Assembly: GCF_014268585.2 (NCBI RefSeq)
Contig: NZ_CP077092.1
Span: forward strand, 1,116,001-1,180,000
DNA: 64,000 bases
DNA from: Pseudomonas iranensis
GTDB lineage: Bacteria; Pseudomonadota; Gammaproteobacteria; Pseudomonadales; Pseudomonadaceae
Reading direction: 5' to 3'
Positions within the stretch are counted from its first letter, which is position 1, and the number at the start of each line of letters is the position of its first letter. The translations under genes and the position numbers were made by a program. The notes under the pieces were generated by a model that saw nothing but the letters and a program-made list of their open reading frames with translations, ran no database searches and was not told the origin of the DNA. Below are positions 27,022-35,622 of the stretch, piece after piece.

Positions 27022-28617
27022 CTACTTCACCTGGGTGGTGGCGAAGTTATTAGTGGTGAGAGGGCTGATGTGGTAGCCCTCTACATTGTTGCGCATTGCA
27101 GTGAACATCCGAGTATGGGCCATGCTGATCCATGGCTGGTCCTGGTTAAACAGCACTTGAGCCTGTTCGTAGAGCGCGGCGCGTTCGGCCGGATCTACTT
27201 TAGCCCGCGCTTCATCCAGCAGTGCCTGGAATTTCTCGTTGCACCAGCGTGCGTAGTTTTCGCCGTTCTTGGCGGCCTCGCAACTGAGCATAGGCGTCAG
27301 GAAGTTATCCGGGTCGCCGTTGTCGCCCGCCCATCCGGCCGAGACCATGTCGTGCTCGCCGGCCTTGGCGCGCTTGAGCATCTCGCCCCATTCCATCACG
27401 CGGATGTCGATCTTGATCCCGACTTTCGCCAGGTCAGCCTGCATCATTTGCGCGCCGAGCATCGGGTTGGGGTTGGTCGGACCGCCGCCGTTACGGGTGA
27501 ACAGGGTGAAGGTGGTGCCTTCCGGAACCCCGGCTTCCTTGAGCAGGGCGCGTGCCTTGTCCAGGTCCCGTGGCGGGTTCTTCAGGTCATGGTTGTAGCC
27601 GAGCAGGGTCGGCGGGTACGGGTTGACCGCCACCGACGCGTTACCCTTGCCGAACAGCGCGTTGACGTAGGCTTCCTTGTCGAACGCGATGTCGATGGCT
27701 TTGCGCACGCGTACGTCGCTCATGTACTTGTGCTGAGTGTTCATGGCGATGTACGAAACGGTCATCGCGTCCAGCTCGTCGACTTTCAGCTTGCTGTCTT
27801 TCTTGATGCTCGGGATGTCATCCGGTTTCGGATACAGCGCAACCTGGCACTCGTTGGCCTTGAGCTTTTGCAGGCGCACGTTGTTGTCGGTGGCGATCGC
27901 CAGGATCAACGCGTCGGCCGGTGGCTTGCCACGGAAGTAATCCGGGTTGGCCTTGAAACGCACCTGCGCATCCTTGGCGTAACGCTGGAAGATGAACGGG
28001 CCGGTACCGATCGGCTTGTTGTTCAGATCGCCGGTCTTGTTGGCCTTGAGCAACTGGTCGGCGTATTCGGCCGGGTAGATCGACGAGAACGCCATGGCGA
28101 TGTCGGCCAGGAACGGCGCTTCGCGACGGGTCAGGGTGAACCTGACCGTGTTGTCGTCGACTTTTTCTACGCTTTTGAGCAGTTCCTTGAAGCCCATGCT
28201 TTCAAAGTACGGGAAGCCCACGCTCGACAGTTTGTGCCACGGGTGATTCGGGTCCAGCTGACGCTGGAAGCTCCAGACCACGTCATCGGCATTCATGTCG
28301 CGGGTCGGCTTGAAGTATTCGGTGGTGTGAAACTTGACGCCTTTGCGCAGGTGGAACGTGTAGGTCAGGCCGTCTTCGCTGATGTCCCAGGACTCGGCGA
28401 GCGCCGGGATCACTTCTGTGGTGCCGGGCTTGAAATCGGCCAGGCGATTGAAGATGGTTTCGGCCACAGCGTCCGCCGTGACTGCAGTTGTGTACTGGAC
28501 CATATCGAAGCCTTCCGGGCTGGCTTCGGTGCAGACCACCAAGGGTTTGGCCGAGGCGCCGACAGCGACACTCAGCAACGCAGCCGCGATGGCCGCACGT
28601 AGGGGAAGCATTTTCAT
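27022..28617 (-). CDS. dppA: Dipeptide-binding periplasmic protein DppA (operon copy)
   Basis: 531-residue SBP family 5 protein. Start at MKMLPLRAAIAAALL with GAGGG upstream; signal peptide cleaved near ASA-KPL. Mature start LVVCTEASPEGFDMVQYTT is typical of DppA, as are DNTVRFTLTRREAPFL and SAGWAGDNGDPDNFL, which covers the ligand region (GDNGDPDNF). Located directly before dppB and after the porin gene, so this is the copy most tightly linked to the transporter. Two further homologues lie upstream on the same strand. Confidence 0.93.
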   Translation of the reverse strand: MKMLPLRAAIAAALLSVAVGASAKPLVVCTEASPEGFDMVQYTTAVTADAVAETIFNRLADFKPGTTEVIPALAESWDISEDGLTYTFHLRKGVKFHTTEYFKPTRDMNADDVVWSFQRQLDPNHPWHKLSSVGFPYFESMGFKELLKSVEKVDDNTVRFTLTRREAPFLADIAMAFSSIYPAEYADQLLKANKTGDLNNKPIGTGPFIFQRYAKDAQVRFKANPDYFRGKPPADALILAIATDNNVRLQKLKANECQVALYPKPDDIPSIKKDSKLKVDELDAMTVSYIAMNTQHKYMSDVRVRKAIDIAFDKEAYVNALFGKGNASVAVNPYPPTLLGYNHDLKNPPRDLDKARALLKEAGVPEGTTFTLFTRNGGGPTNPNPMLGAQMMQADLAKVGIKIDIRVMEWGEMLKRAKAGEHDMVSAGWAGDNGDPDNFLTPMLSCEAAKNGENYARWCNEKFQALLDEARAKVDPAERAALYEQAQVLFNQDQPWISMAHTRMFTAMRNNVEGYHISPLTTNNFATTQVK

Positions 28618-28694
28618 CGATAACCCTCTGCAATCGGTTGAAGACAGAAAACCGAACGGCCGACTCATCATGAGTCAGCCGTTGGTTGGCGTTT

Positions 28695-30116
28695 TTACAG
28701 AATGTTGAACGGGATGGTGGTTACGAGGCGGAACTCGTTGATGTTGCCGTCAGCCTGATGCTCGCTGGCGCGGTGCGTGGTGTACGTCGCGCGAATCGCA
28801 GTGGCTTTGAGCGGGCCGCTTTGCACAGCGTAGGAAGCCCCGACACCGTATTCATAGTGAGACTCGCCATCCATCAGGCTCAGGTCGCCGCGCTTGGCGC
28901 CCGGATCGGTGTAGGCGGTGCCGCGGTAGTGAGTACCGTCGATGCCCCAACCGCGTGCCTGGTAGATGTTGAACTTCAGGCCTGGCACACCGTACTCGGC
29001 CATGTTGATGCCGTAAGCGATCTGGAACGACTTCTCGTTCGGGCCGTTGAAGTCCGACAGCAGGGAGTTGGCCAGGTAGATGCCGTTGGTTTCGTGCAGG
29101 TAGTCGAAGTACTCGTTACCGTTAACTTCCTGATACGAGAACGTCAGGCTGTGGGCCTGGTGAGTCAGACCCAGCGACAGCGAGTAGGTATCGTTATCGA
29201 TGTTGCCCATCAGCTTTTTGCCTTCGTCGACGGTCTTGTAGTAGTTCAGACCGGTGGTCAGGCTCAGCACCTGGCTGTCACCCAGTTCGTGGGTGCCACC
29301 GAAGTAGTACTGGTTCCAGAAATCTTCGACGTTGGCCACATAGAGACTGGTTTTCAGGCTTTTCAGCGGCTGGTAGTTCACGCCTGCGGTGTAGACCTTG
29401 TCGGTTTCCACGCCCGTTTGCGAATACTCGGTGCGGAATTTCGACAGGCTCTGCTCGGTACGCGGCGATACTCGGTCGAAACCGCCCAGGTCGAACGACA
29501 GGTTGTTGAATTCCTCGCTGTGCAGGCTGATACCTTCAAAGCTCGAAGGCAGCGGACGGTTGCCGATGACATCAACGATCGGCGTGCTGAAGTTCTGGCG
29601 GCCGGCAGTCAGGGTCGTGTTCGACACGCGGAACTTGACGTTGGCCAGACCCAGTTTGCTCCATTGGTCAACGGCGTCGCCGTCGGAATCCGCCAGAGTA
29701 CGGTTGGAGCCGCCAGCGATGTCCTTGCGATCACGGTCGAGCACGATGGCGTTGTAAGCGGCGACTTCGGTGCTCACGCCCACGGTGCCCTGGGTGAAGC
29801 CCGAGGTGTAGTTGACGATGGTGCCTTGCACCCAGTTGATGCGACGCGCCGTCGGCGTTTTGACCAATGGCGAAGTGTTTTTGTCGCTGTTTTTCACGTA
29901 GCTGAAACGGTCATCGCGACGCTTCAGTTCGTTGGCGTACCAGTTACGGGTTGTACCGCCCAGGCTCTGTCCATCGATAAAGCCTTTGGCCTCGCTTTGG
30001 GCGCTGCTGCCGGCCAATGTGGTAGGGACGAACTCCTGACTTGCAGGTTCGGCGTACGCGGTAGCAGTGATGCTGCTGATGGCCAGGGCCAGTATCGCGG
30101 TGCTGCTCAGTTTCAT
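28695..30116 (-). CDS. opdP: OprD-family outer-membrane porin (OpdP-like)
   Basis: 473-residue porin. Signal peptide cleaved near TAYA-EPA; then the OprD N-terminus SEAKGFIDGQSLGGTTRNWY and a series of amphipathic beta strands ending in TTIPFNIL. OprD proteins carry basic residues in a narrow 18-strand barrel and take up small charged nutrients. The position inside the dpp locus corresponds to OpdP, the dipeptide/carbapenem porin of P. aeruginosa; that specificity is inferred from location. AAAGGAG 9 bases upstream of the ATG, preceded by AAAAAGAA, which fits the Hfq/Crc motif AANAANAA. Confidence 0.9.
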   Translation of the reverse strand: MKLSSTAILALAISSITATAYAEPASQEFVPTTLAGSSAQSEAKGFIDGQSLGGTTRNWYANELKRRDDRFSYVKNSDKNTSPLVKTPTARRINWVQGTIVNYTSGFTQGTVGVSTEVAAYNAIVLDRDRKDIAGGSNRTLADSDGDAVDQWSKLGLANVKFRVSNTTLTAGRQNFSTPIVDVIGNRPLPSSFEGISLHSEEFNNLSFDLGGFDRVSPRTEQSLSKFRTEYSQTGVETDKVYTAGVNYQPLKSLKTSLYVANVEDFWNQYYFGGTHELGDSQVLSLTTGLNYYKTVDEGKKLMGNIDNDTYSLSLGLTHQAHSLTFSYQEVNGNEYFDYLHETNGIYLANSLLSDFNGPNEKSFQIAYGINMAEYGVPGLKFNIYQARGWGIDGTHYRGTAYTDPGAKRGDLSLMDGESHYEYGVGASYAVQSGPLKATAIRATYTTHRASEHQADGNINEFRLVTTIPFNIL

Positions 30117-30245
30117 GGGTGAAGCTCCTTTACTTTCTTTTTATCCCGGCTTTTTTTGGTATGCCGGTTATTGGTTTAGAACTCGTTCACACATCGCAAA
30201 CGTTTGCAAAAGGCCGGATTGGCGAATTTCGGCAAAGCGCTTGCG

Positions 30246-30270
30246 TGAGGGGAGTAGACGGCTCCCCTCA
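30246..30270 (-). promoter_or_regulatory. Stem-loop after the second dppA homologue
   Basis: TGAGGGGAG-TAGACGG-CTCCCCTCA, nine perfect pairs about 25 bases 3' of the stop at 30293 on the minus strand. It lacks a U-run, so it is an mRNA-end stabiliser or weak terminator before opdP. Confidence 0.55.
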
Positions 30271-30292
30271 GCATTGCGGCTAGTCGGTTGGT

Positions 30293-31891
30293 TTAATCGA
30301 TACTGACACCCGAGAACACGTTGCGGCCGAACGGGCTGACTTTGAACCCTTCGACCCGGGTGCTTAACGGCTGGTTGACCGTCGAGTGGGCGACAGGCGT
30401 GATCGGCACTTGCTGTTTAAGCAATTGCTGGGCCTGTTTATAAAGCACGGTGCGCTGGTCGCGGTCGGTGACGACCTTGGCCTGTTTGATCAGCTTGTCG
30501 TACGCCGGATCGCACCACATGGAGTAGTTGTTGCCGCCGATGGCATCACAGCTGTACAGCGTGCCCAGCCAGTTATCCGGATCCCCATTGTCACCGGTCC
30601 AGCCGATCAGGCTGATGTCATGCTCGCCGTTCTTGGTGCGCTTGATGTACTCGCCCCATTCGTAGCTGACGATCTTCACTTTCAGACCGATTTTCGCCCA
30701 GTCGGACTGGAGCATTTCGGCCATCAGTTTGGCGTTCGGGTTGTATGGACGCTGCACCGGCATTGCCCACAGGGTGATCTCGGTGCCTTCTTTCACGCCT
30801 GCGGCCTTGAGCAGTTCCTTGGCTTTTTCCGGGTTGTAGGCGGCGTCCTTGATGGTGTCGTCGTAGGACCACTGGGTTGGTGGCATGGCGTTGACGGCCA
30901 GTTGGCCGGCGCCTTGGTAAACAGCGTTGAGAATGCCCTGTTTATTCACCGCCATGTCCAGCGCCTGACGCACTTCCAGTTGATCGAACGGCTTGTGGCG
31001 CACGTTGTAGGCGATGTAGCCGAGGTTGAAGCCCGGCTTGGAAATCAGTTGCAGTTTCGGGTCGGCCTTCAGCGCTTCAACATCGGCCGGACGCGGATGC
31101 AGGGTGATCTGGCATTCGCCAGCCTTGAGCTTCTGCACGCGCACCGAGGCATCGGTGTTGATCGCGAAGATCAGGTTCTTCAGCTTGACCCGGCTCGGAT
31201 CCCAGTACTGCGGGTTGCCGGTGTAGCGGATGTTGGAGTCTTTCTGGTAGCTCTTGAACACGAACGGCCCGGTGCCGATCGGCTTCTGGTTGATGTCGCT
31301 CGGCTTGCCGTCGGCCAGCAGCTTGTCGGCGTATTCGGCAGACAGAATCGAAGCGAAGCTCATGGCGATGTTCTGGATGAACGCGGCGTCAACGCTGTTG
31401 AGCGTGAACTCCACGGTCAGCGGCCCGGTCTTCTCGACCCTGGCGATGTTCTTGTTCAGGCTCATCCCGTTGAAGTACGGAAATTCGGTGGGGTAAGCCT
31501 TGCGGAACGGCTGTTGCGCATCGAGCATGCGAGTGAACGTGAACACGACATCGTCCGCGTTGAAATCGCGGCTCGGCTTGAAGTAAGGGGTTGTATGAAA
31601 TTTCACGCCTTCACGCAGGTGAAAGGTGTATTTCAGGCCATCTTCGGAAATGTCCCACTTGGTCGCCAGGCCCGGTACGACATTGGTCGCGCCTTTTTCG
31701 AACTCGACGAGGCGGTTGTACAGCGGCTCGGCGGCGTCGTTGTCGGTGGCCGTCGTGTATTGCGCGGTATCGAAACCCGCCGGGCTGCCTTCCGAGCAGA
31801 ACACCAGGCTGTCGCTGGCGGCGTAGCTTGAAGACGTGGCGGCCAACAGGCCGGCGCCCAACAGTGCGGAAAAAATCAAGGTATGGCGCAT
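30293..31891 (-). CDS. Dipeptide-binding periplasmic protein, DppA homologue 2
   Basis: 532-residue SBP family 5 protein from MRHTLIFSALLGAG (GGGAG upstream), with signal peptide cleavage near SYA-ASD. The mature start LVFCSEGSPAGFDTAQYTT and ligand segment IGWTGDNGDPDNWL resemble the operon DppA but with consistent differences (SEGSPAGF versus TEASPEGF). It is closer to the third copy at 32192-33817 than to the first. Expected to feed the shared DppBCDF with different peptides. A 300-base gap with a weak terminator precedes it, so it is likely its own transcription unit. Confidence 0.92.
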   Translation of the reverse strand: MRHTLIFSALLGAGLLAATSSSYAASDSLVFCSEGSPAGFDTAQYTTATDNDAAEPLYNRLVEFEKGATNVVPGLATKWDISEDGLKYTFHLREGVKFHTTPYFKPSRDFNADDVVFTFTRMLDAQQPFRKAYPTEFPYFNGMSLNKNIARVEKTGPLTVEFTLNSVDAAFIQNIAMSFASILSAEYADKLLADGKPSDINQKPIGTGPFVFKSYQKDSNIRYTGNPQYWDPSRVKLKNLIFAINTDASVRVQKLKAGECQITLHPRPADVEALKADPKLQLISKPGFNLGYIAYNVRHKPFDQLEVRQALDMAVNKQGILNAVYQGAGQLAVNAMPPTQWSYDDTIKDAAYNPEKAKELLKAAGVKEGTEITLWAMPVQRPYNPNAKLMAEMLQSDWAKIGLKVKIVSYEWGEYIKRTKNGEHDISLIGWTGDNGDPDNWLGTLYSCDAIGGNNYSMWCDPAYDKLIKQAKVVTDRDQRTVLYKQAQQLLKQQVPITPVAHSTVNQPLSTRVEGFKVSPFGRNVFSGVSID

Positions 31892-32154
31892 GACGCTCCC
31901 TCTTTTTAGTGTTGTGCAATGCGTCAGGGTCCCTATCCCGGGACTTTCTGGTCGCATTGAGCTCAATCCAATACGTACGGCAAAACCGGTGGCCCACGCA
32001 GACACTGGTCAGTACGCGACGGTAGGCACCGTGCCTCTGGCAGTAAATACGTAATTGCCTTAATGCTCGTAGGAAAAGTCGACGCGCCTATACCGAAGCA
32101 ATCATCTGCGGCGGATTTGGGTGTAGGCCTTTTCCTTTTTTCCCGGTAGATAAA

Positions 32155-32185
32155 GCAACGGCGACGTCAGAAACGCCGCCGTTGC
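32155..32185 (-). terminator. Terminator-like hairpin after DppA homologue 3
   Basis: GCAACGGCG...GTCGCCGTTGC on the minus strand, followed by TTTATC. The rest of the 31892-32191 gap shows no gene. Confidence 0.6.
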
Positions 32186-32191
32186 AATGTC

Positions 32192-33817
32192 TTACTTGCT
32201 GACGCTGACGCCGTAGAAGGAATTCAGGCCAAATGGGCTGATCTTGAAATCCTGCACGTTGGCGCGCATGGGTTGATACACCGTCGAGTGAGCGATAGGT
32301 GTCATTGGAACTGCATCTTTGAGGACGTGTTGCGCCTGTTTGTACAGCTCGGTGCGCTTGCCCTGGTCGGTAGTGCGTTTGGCTTCTTTCACCAGGCCGT
32401 CGAACTTCTTGTCGCACCACTTGGAGAAGTTGTTGCCGCTCAGCGAGTCGCAGCCGAACAGAACGTTGAGCCAGTTGTCCGGATCACCATTGTCACCGCT
32501 CCAGCCAATGATCATGGCCTGGTTCTCGCCACCTTTGGAACGCTTGATGTACTCGCCCCACTCGTAGCTGGTGATCTTCACTTTCAAGCCGATCTTGGCC
32601 CAGTCGGACTGGAGCATTTCAGCCATCAGTTTGGCGTTCGGGTTGTACGGACGCTGCACCGGCATCGCCCACAGGACGATCTCGGTACCTTCCTTGACGC
32701 CGGCTTCCTTGAGCAGCTGTTTGGCTTTCTCAGGATCGTACTTGGCATCCTTGATGGTGGTGTCGTAGGACCACTGGGTCGGCGGCATGGCGTTGACCGC
32801 CAGTTGGCCCGCACCCTGGTAAACCGAATCGATGATCTGTGGCTTGTTCACGGCCATGTCCAGCGCCTGCCGCACGCGCAGGTCAGCCAATGGGTTGGCC
32901 TCGTTGCTGCCCTTGACCTTGTCCATCACGTTGTAGGCGATGTAGCCCAGGTTGAAGCCGGCCTGATCCGGCATCTTCAGCGACTTGTCTTCTTTCAGCG
33001 CTTTCAGATCCGCCGGACGCGGGAACAGGGTGACCTGGCACTCGTTCTTCTTCAACTTCTGGATACGCACCGACGGGTCGGTGGTGATGGCGAAGATCAG
33101 GTTGTCGATCTTTACGTCTTCAGGTTTCCAGTAATCCTTGTTGCCGGTGTAACGGATGTTCGAGTCTTTCTGATAGCTCTTGAACACGAACGGGCCGGTG
33201 CCGATCGGCTTCTGGTTGATGTCGGCGGCTTTGCCATCCTTGAGCAGTTGGGCCGCATATTCGGCGGACTGCACGGAAGCGAAGCTCATGGCCATGTTCT
33301 GGATGAACGCGGCGTCGACTTCTTTCAGGGTGAACTTGACGGTGTGGTCGTCGACTTTATCGATCTTGGTGATGTTGGTGTCCATCCCCATGTCGGTGAA
33401 GTACGGGAATTCGGTCGGGTACGCCTTACGGAACGGGTCGTCCTTGTTGATCATGCGGTTGAACGTAAACAGCACGTCGTCGGCGTTGAATTCACGAGTC
33501 GGCTTGAAATACGGGGTGGTGTGGAACTTGACGCCTTCACGCAGGTGGAAGGTGTAGGTCAGGCCATCGTCGGAAATGTCCCACTTGGTCGCCAGGCCAG
33601 GAATCACGGCGGTGCCGCCGCGCTCGAACTGGGTCAGGCGGTTGAACATGGTTTCGGCTGAGGCGTCGAAGTCGGTTCCGGTGGTGTACTGGCCTGGATC
33701 AAAACCGGCCGGGCTCCCTTCGGAGCAGAACACCAGGTTAGTCGCAGCGGTGGCGAAAGGTGCGGAGGCTAACAAGCCTGCGCCGACTAGAAACGGAATG
33801 ACCGCGTGTTTAAGCAT
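32192..33817 (-). CDS. Dipeptide-binding periplasmic protein, DppA homologue 3
   Basis: 541-residue SBP family 5 protein. Start at MLKHAVIPFLVGAG with GAGG upstream (an ATG eight codons earlier is possible); signal peptide cleaved near ATA-ATN. The mature sequence LVFCSEGSPAGFDPGQYTT and segment IGWSGDNGDPDNWL are close to homologue 2; an insertion near DKVKGSNEANP makes it slightly longer. Together the three binding proteins, the porin and DppBCDF form one nutrient-peptide uptake locus, as in P. aeruginosa. No PsdR-type regulator is present between these genes here. Confidence 0.92.
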   Translation of the reverse strand: MLKHAVIPFLVGAGLLASAPFATAATNLVFCSEGSPAGFDPGQYTTGTDFDASAETMFNRLTQFERGGTAVIPGLATKWDISDDGLTYTFHLREGVKFHTTPYFKPTREFNADDVLFTFNRMINKDDPFRKAYPTEFPYFTDMGMDTNITKIDKVDDHTVKFTLKEVDAAFIQNMAMSFASVQSAEYAAQLLKDGKAADINQKPIGTGPFVFKSYQKDSNIRYTGNKDYWKPEDVKIDNLIFAITTDPSVRIQKLKKNECQVTLFPRPADLKALKEDKSLKMPDQAGFNLGYIAYNVMDKVKGSNEANPLADLRVRQALDMAVNKPQIIDSVYQGAGQLAVNAMPPTQWSYDTTIKDAKYDPEKAKQLLKEAGVKEGTEIVLWAMPVQRPYNPNAKLMAEMLQSDWAKIGLKVKITSYEWGEYIKRSKGGENQAMIIGWSGDNGDPDNWLNVLFGCDSLSGNNFSKWCDKKFDGLVKEAKRTTDQGKRTELYKQAQHVLKDAVPMTPIAHSTVYQPMRANVQDFKISPFGLNSFYGVSVSK

Positions 33818-34101
33818 GTTGGCCTCATGATTTGTTGTCATTTTTTAGTTGTGAGGTACGACCTCGTGAGTCGTGCCTGCGGATACTTATGCAGGCCCCA
33901 TACCCAATGCAAGATCCAGAGCGGTCGGCGGCGTTAAACGGTGGCACGAACGTACCTTAATGTCGCATCCGTATAACTTTTGACGCATTTGACCGTTTGC
34001 GGGTGGTTTTTGCGGTGCATTCGCTGCACTGAAATGGTGCGCTGGAGGTGTCGGGTGCGCTTGGGTGGGGCTTGGTGTTACTTATTTATACCCTTGGTGA
34101 T

Positions 34102-34163
34102 GGGCGGGGTTGAGGGGTTTTTGGGGTGGGCTTGGGTGGGGTGGATTGGGGCAGGGATTGGGG
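34102..34163 (+). other. G-rich tract with quadruplex potential
   Basis: About ten runs of three or more G within 62 bases of the plus strand (GGGCGGGGTTGAGGGG, then TTTTTGGGGTGGGCTTGGG and more). It is upstream of the dpp locus in the 1273-base gap 33818-35090, where no gene is convincing. Confidence 0.7.
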
Positions 34164-34204
34164 AGTTTTACTTGGTGCAACTGGGTGTTTCGATTGGTGG
34201 CACC

Positions 34205-34530
34205 TTGGCGGCCTTTGGGCCGACCAGGGTGTTGGTTGGTTTGGGTGAATATCCGTTTTTTGCGGTGTGGCGGCTGGCGGTTTCGCCCTTACGGCGAGTC
34301 ACCTTTTTCAAACGCCAAAAAGGTAACCCAAAACGCTTGCTCCTGCGTTCGGCCCTCGCAGGCTCGGGTTCCTTCGCTCCGGGACTGATCCGGGCGCAGC
34401 GGCTACGGTTTGCTTCGCTGCACCTCCTTCCGCTGTGTTCGACTTCGTCGAACGGTCGCTGCGCTCCCACGCCCGGATCAATCCCTCCACTCAGCCTTCC
34501 GACGTCGCCGGTGGATCAAGATCAAGAGCA
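34205..34530. repeat. Long dispersed repeat, copy B
   Basis: Same element as 20370-20700, same orientation. Differences are scattered single bases and a few short indels, which break any shared reading frame. Confidence 0.85.
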
Positions 34531-34599
34531 GGCGAGCTGACACTCGGCCTATTGAGTGGTGAAGAGCGGGTGTTCGGCGTTATTTTTGTGGTGGATTTG

Positions 34600-34750
34600 C
34601 CCCTCACCCCAGCCCTCTCCCCGAGGAGAGGGGGCTGATTTGTGTGCTTTTCAAATCCTGAGTTCACTCGGAATTTCACGTTGGCGTATCTCCCCCAAAC
34701 ACCTCGTTCAGTCCCCTCTCCCTCTGGGAGAGGGTTAGGGTGAGGGTTTG
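34600..34750. repeat. Inverted repeat element, CCTCACCC family, copy 4
   Basis: CCCCTCACCCCAGCCCTCTCC at the left and GGGAGAGGGTTAGGGTGAGG at the right, with inner hairpins, immediately after long-repeat copy B. Confidence 0.8.
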
Positions 34751-34934
34751 CTTTTTGGCTGTTTAAATTCGATGCGAAACAGCCAGAACCTTCCCACAAG
34801 GTTTTCAGGTTGTCCGTCGGACGTCCGCTCTCTAGGCTTGGGTCGTCGCTGGTTGTTCAGCGATCGGGTGTGAGAACCCGGAAAATTAGTGATTCAGTGC
34901 GCATGTCCGCATAATTGCCGCCAGCTCTTCAGTT

Positions 34935-35050
34935 GTCTGCAATAGCGATATGGCGACTGTGTGCGGGCAGACTTCGGTCTGGCCGGTTTTCCTATTTTTC
35001 CGGTTTCTCACCCCGCACATAGTTGCCACCCACTTCGCCGCGTGAGAAAC
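34935..35050 (+). promoter_or_regulatory. Structured leader before the DUF6124 gene
   Basis: Three pairing elements lie within 116 bases: GTCTGC at 34935-34940, able to pair with GCAGAC at 34967-34972; a CAGAC-TTCG-GTCTG tetraloop hairpin at 34968-34981 that competes for the same strand; and GTTTCTCAC (35003-35011) with GTGAGAAAC (35042-35050). The mutually exclusive pairings suggest a cis-regulatory RNA; this is inference. Confidence 0.5.
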
Positions 35051-35090
35051 GGCAGGTGATGGCGTTCATTTAGCAAAGTAGGGCTATTTA

Positions 35091-35453
35091 ATGACCAAAC
35101 CAGTCCCCGACCCACCCGAAGAAACCTCAACCCCCCTCGAAGCCGCGTTGCGTGCCGACGATCTCGCGAAGAACCGCGAAGCCATCAAGCGTGCCCTCGA
35201 TTTCTATCTCTGCCCGCCACCCGGCAAACCCCATCCGCCCAGCACGATGTTTCTGATCCGGCCCGACATCGACACCGAAAGCCTGCTTGCCCACGCCTGT
35301 GAATCCCTTGCTTCAGCCAATACGCTGGCCAGCGATTTCGCCGATCAGCTCGGTCGTCCGCAGCGCAATACGGCGCTGGCGATTCAGCAGATCATCATGC
35401 TGGCGGAGCTGGCGGTGAACCGGGCGCTGGATCGGGTTGATCCGCACGCTTGA
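35091..35453 (+). CDS. DUF6124 family protein
   Basis: 120-residue protein of a small Pseudomonas family (DUF6124, by recall of its conserved pattern). An N-terminal Pro/Glu-rich stretch is followed by ALDFYLCPP, then PSTMFLIRPDIDTESLLAHAC and the helix-rich C-terminus ALAIQQIIMLAELAVNRAL. No signal peptide or membrane segment. Function is unknown; members are often multicopy within a genome and preceded by a similar leader. AGGG lies 8 bases before the ATG. It stands alone between repeats. Confidence 0.8.
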   Translation: MTKPVPDPPEETSTPLEAALRADDLAKNREAIKRALDFYLCPPPGKPHPPSTMFLIRPDIDTESLLAHACESLASANTLASDFADQLGRPQRNTALAIQQIIMLAELAVNRALDRVDPHA

Positions 35454-35467
35454 AACCGCGCTATCGT

Positions 35468-35545
35468 TCTTCGCGAGCAGGCTCGCTCCCACATTCAAAT
35501 GCGTTCAACCTGTGGGAGCTGGCTTGCCAGCGATAGCGGTGGATC
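35468..35545. repeat. Two REP palindromes, tail to tail
   Basis: CTTCGCGAGCAGGCTCGCTCCCAC followed by TGTGGGAGCTGGCTTGCCAGCGA; the two members belong to different REP subtypes (CGAGC and CTGGC stems). Confidence 0.88.
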
Positions 35546-35567
35546 ATTCACTACAAAACCCAGGCAC

Positions 35568-35600
35568 AAAAAAACCGGCAACCATTTACTGATTGCCGGT
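35568..35600 (-). terminator. Terminator of the SIMPL-domain gene
   Basis: Minus-strand ACCGGCAA-N11-TTGCCGGT followed by a T-run (35568-35574). Confidence 0.88.
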
Positions 35601-35622
35601 CTTTCATTCAGCCAAGCTCAAA

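Noticed and set aside
33980..34540. 186-codon ORF over the G-rich tract and long repeat B
   Set aside because: The translation is just the G-rich sequence and the repeat; the corresponding frame in copy A is broken.
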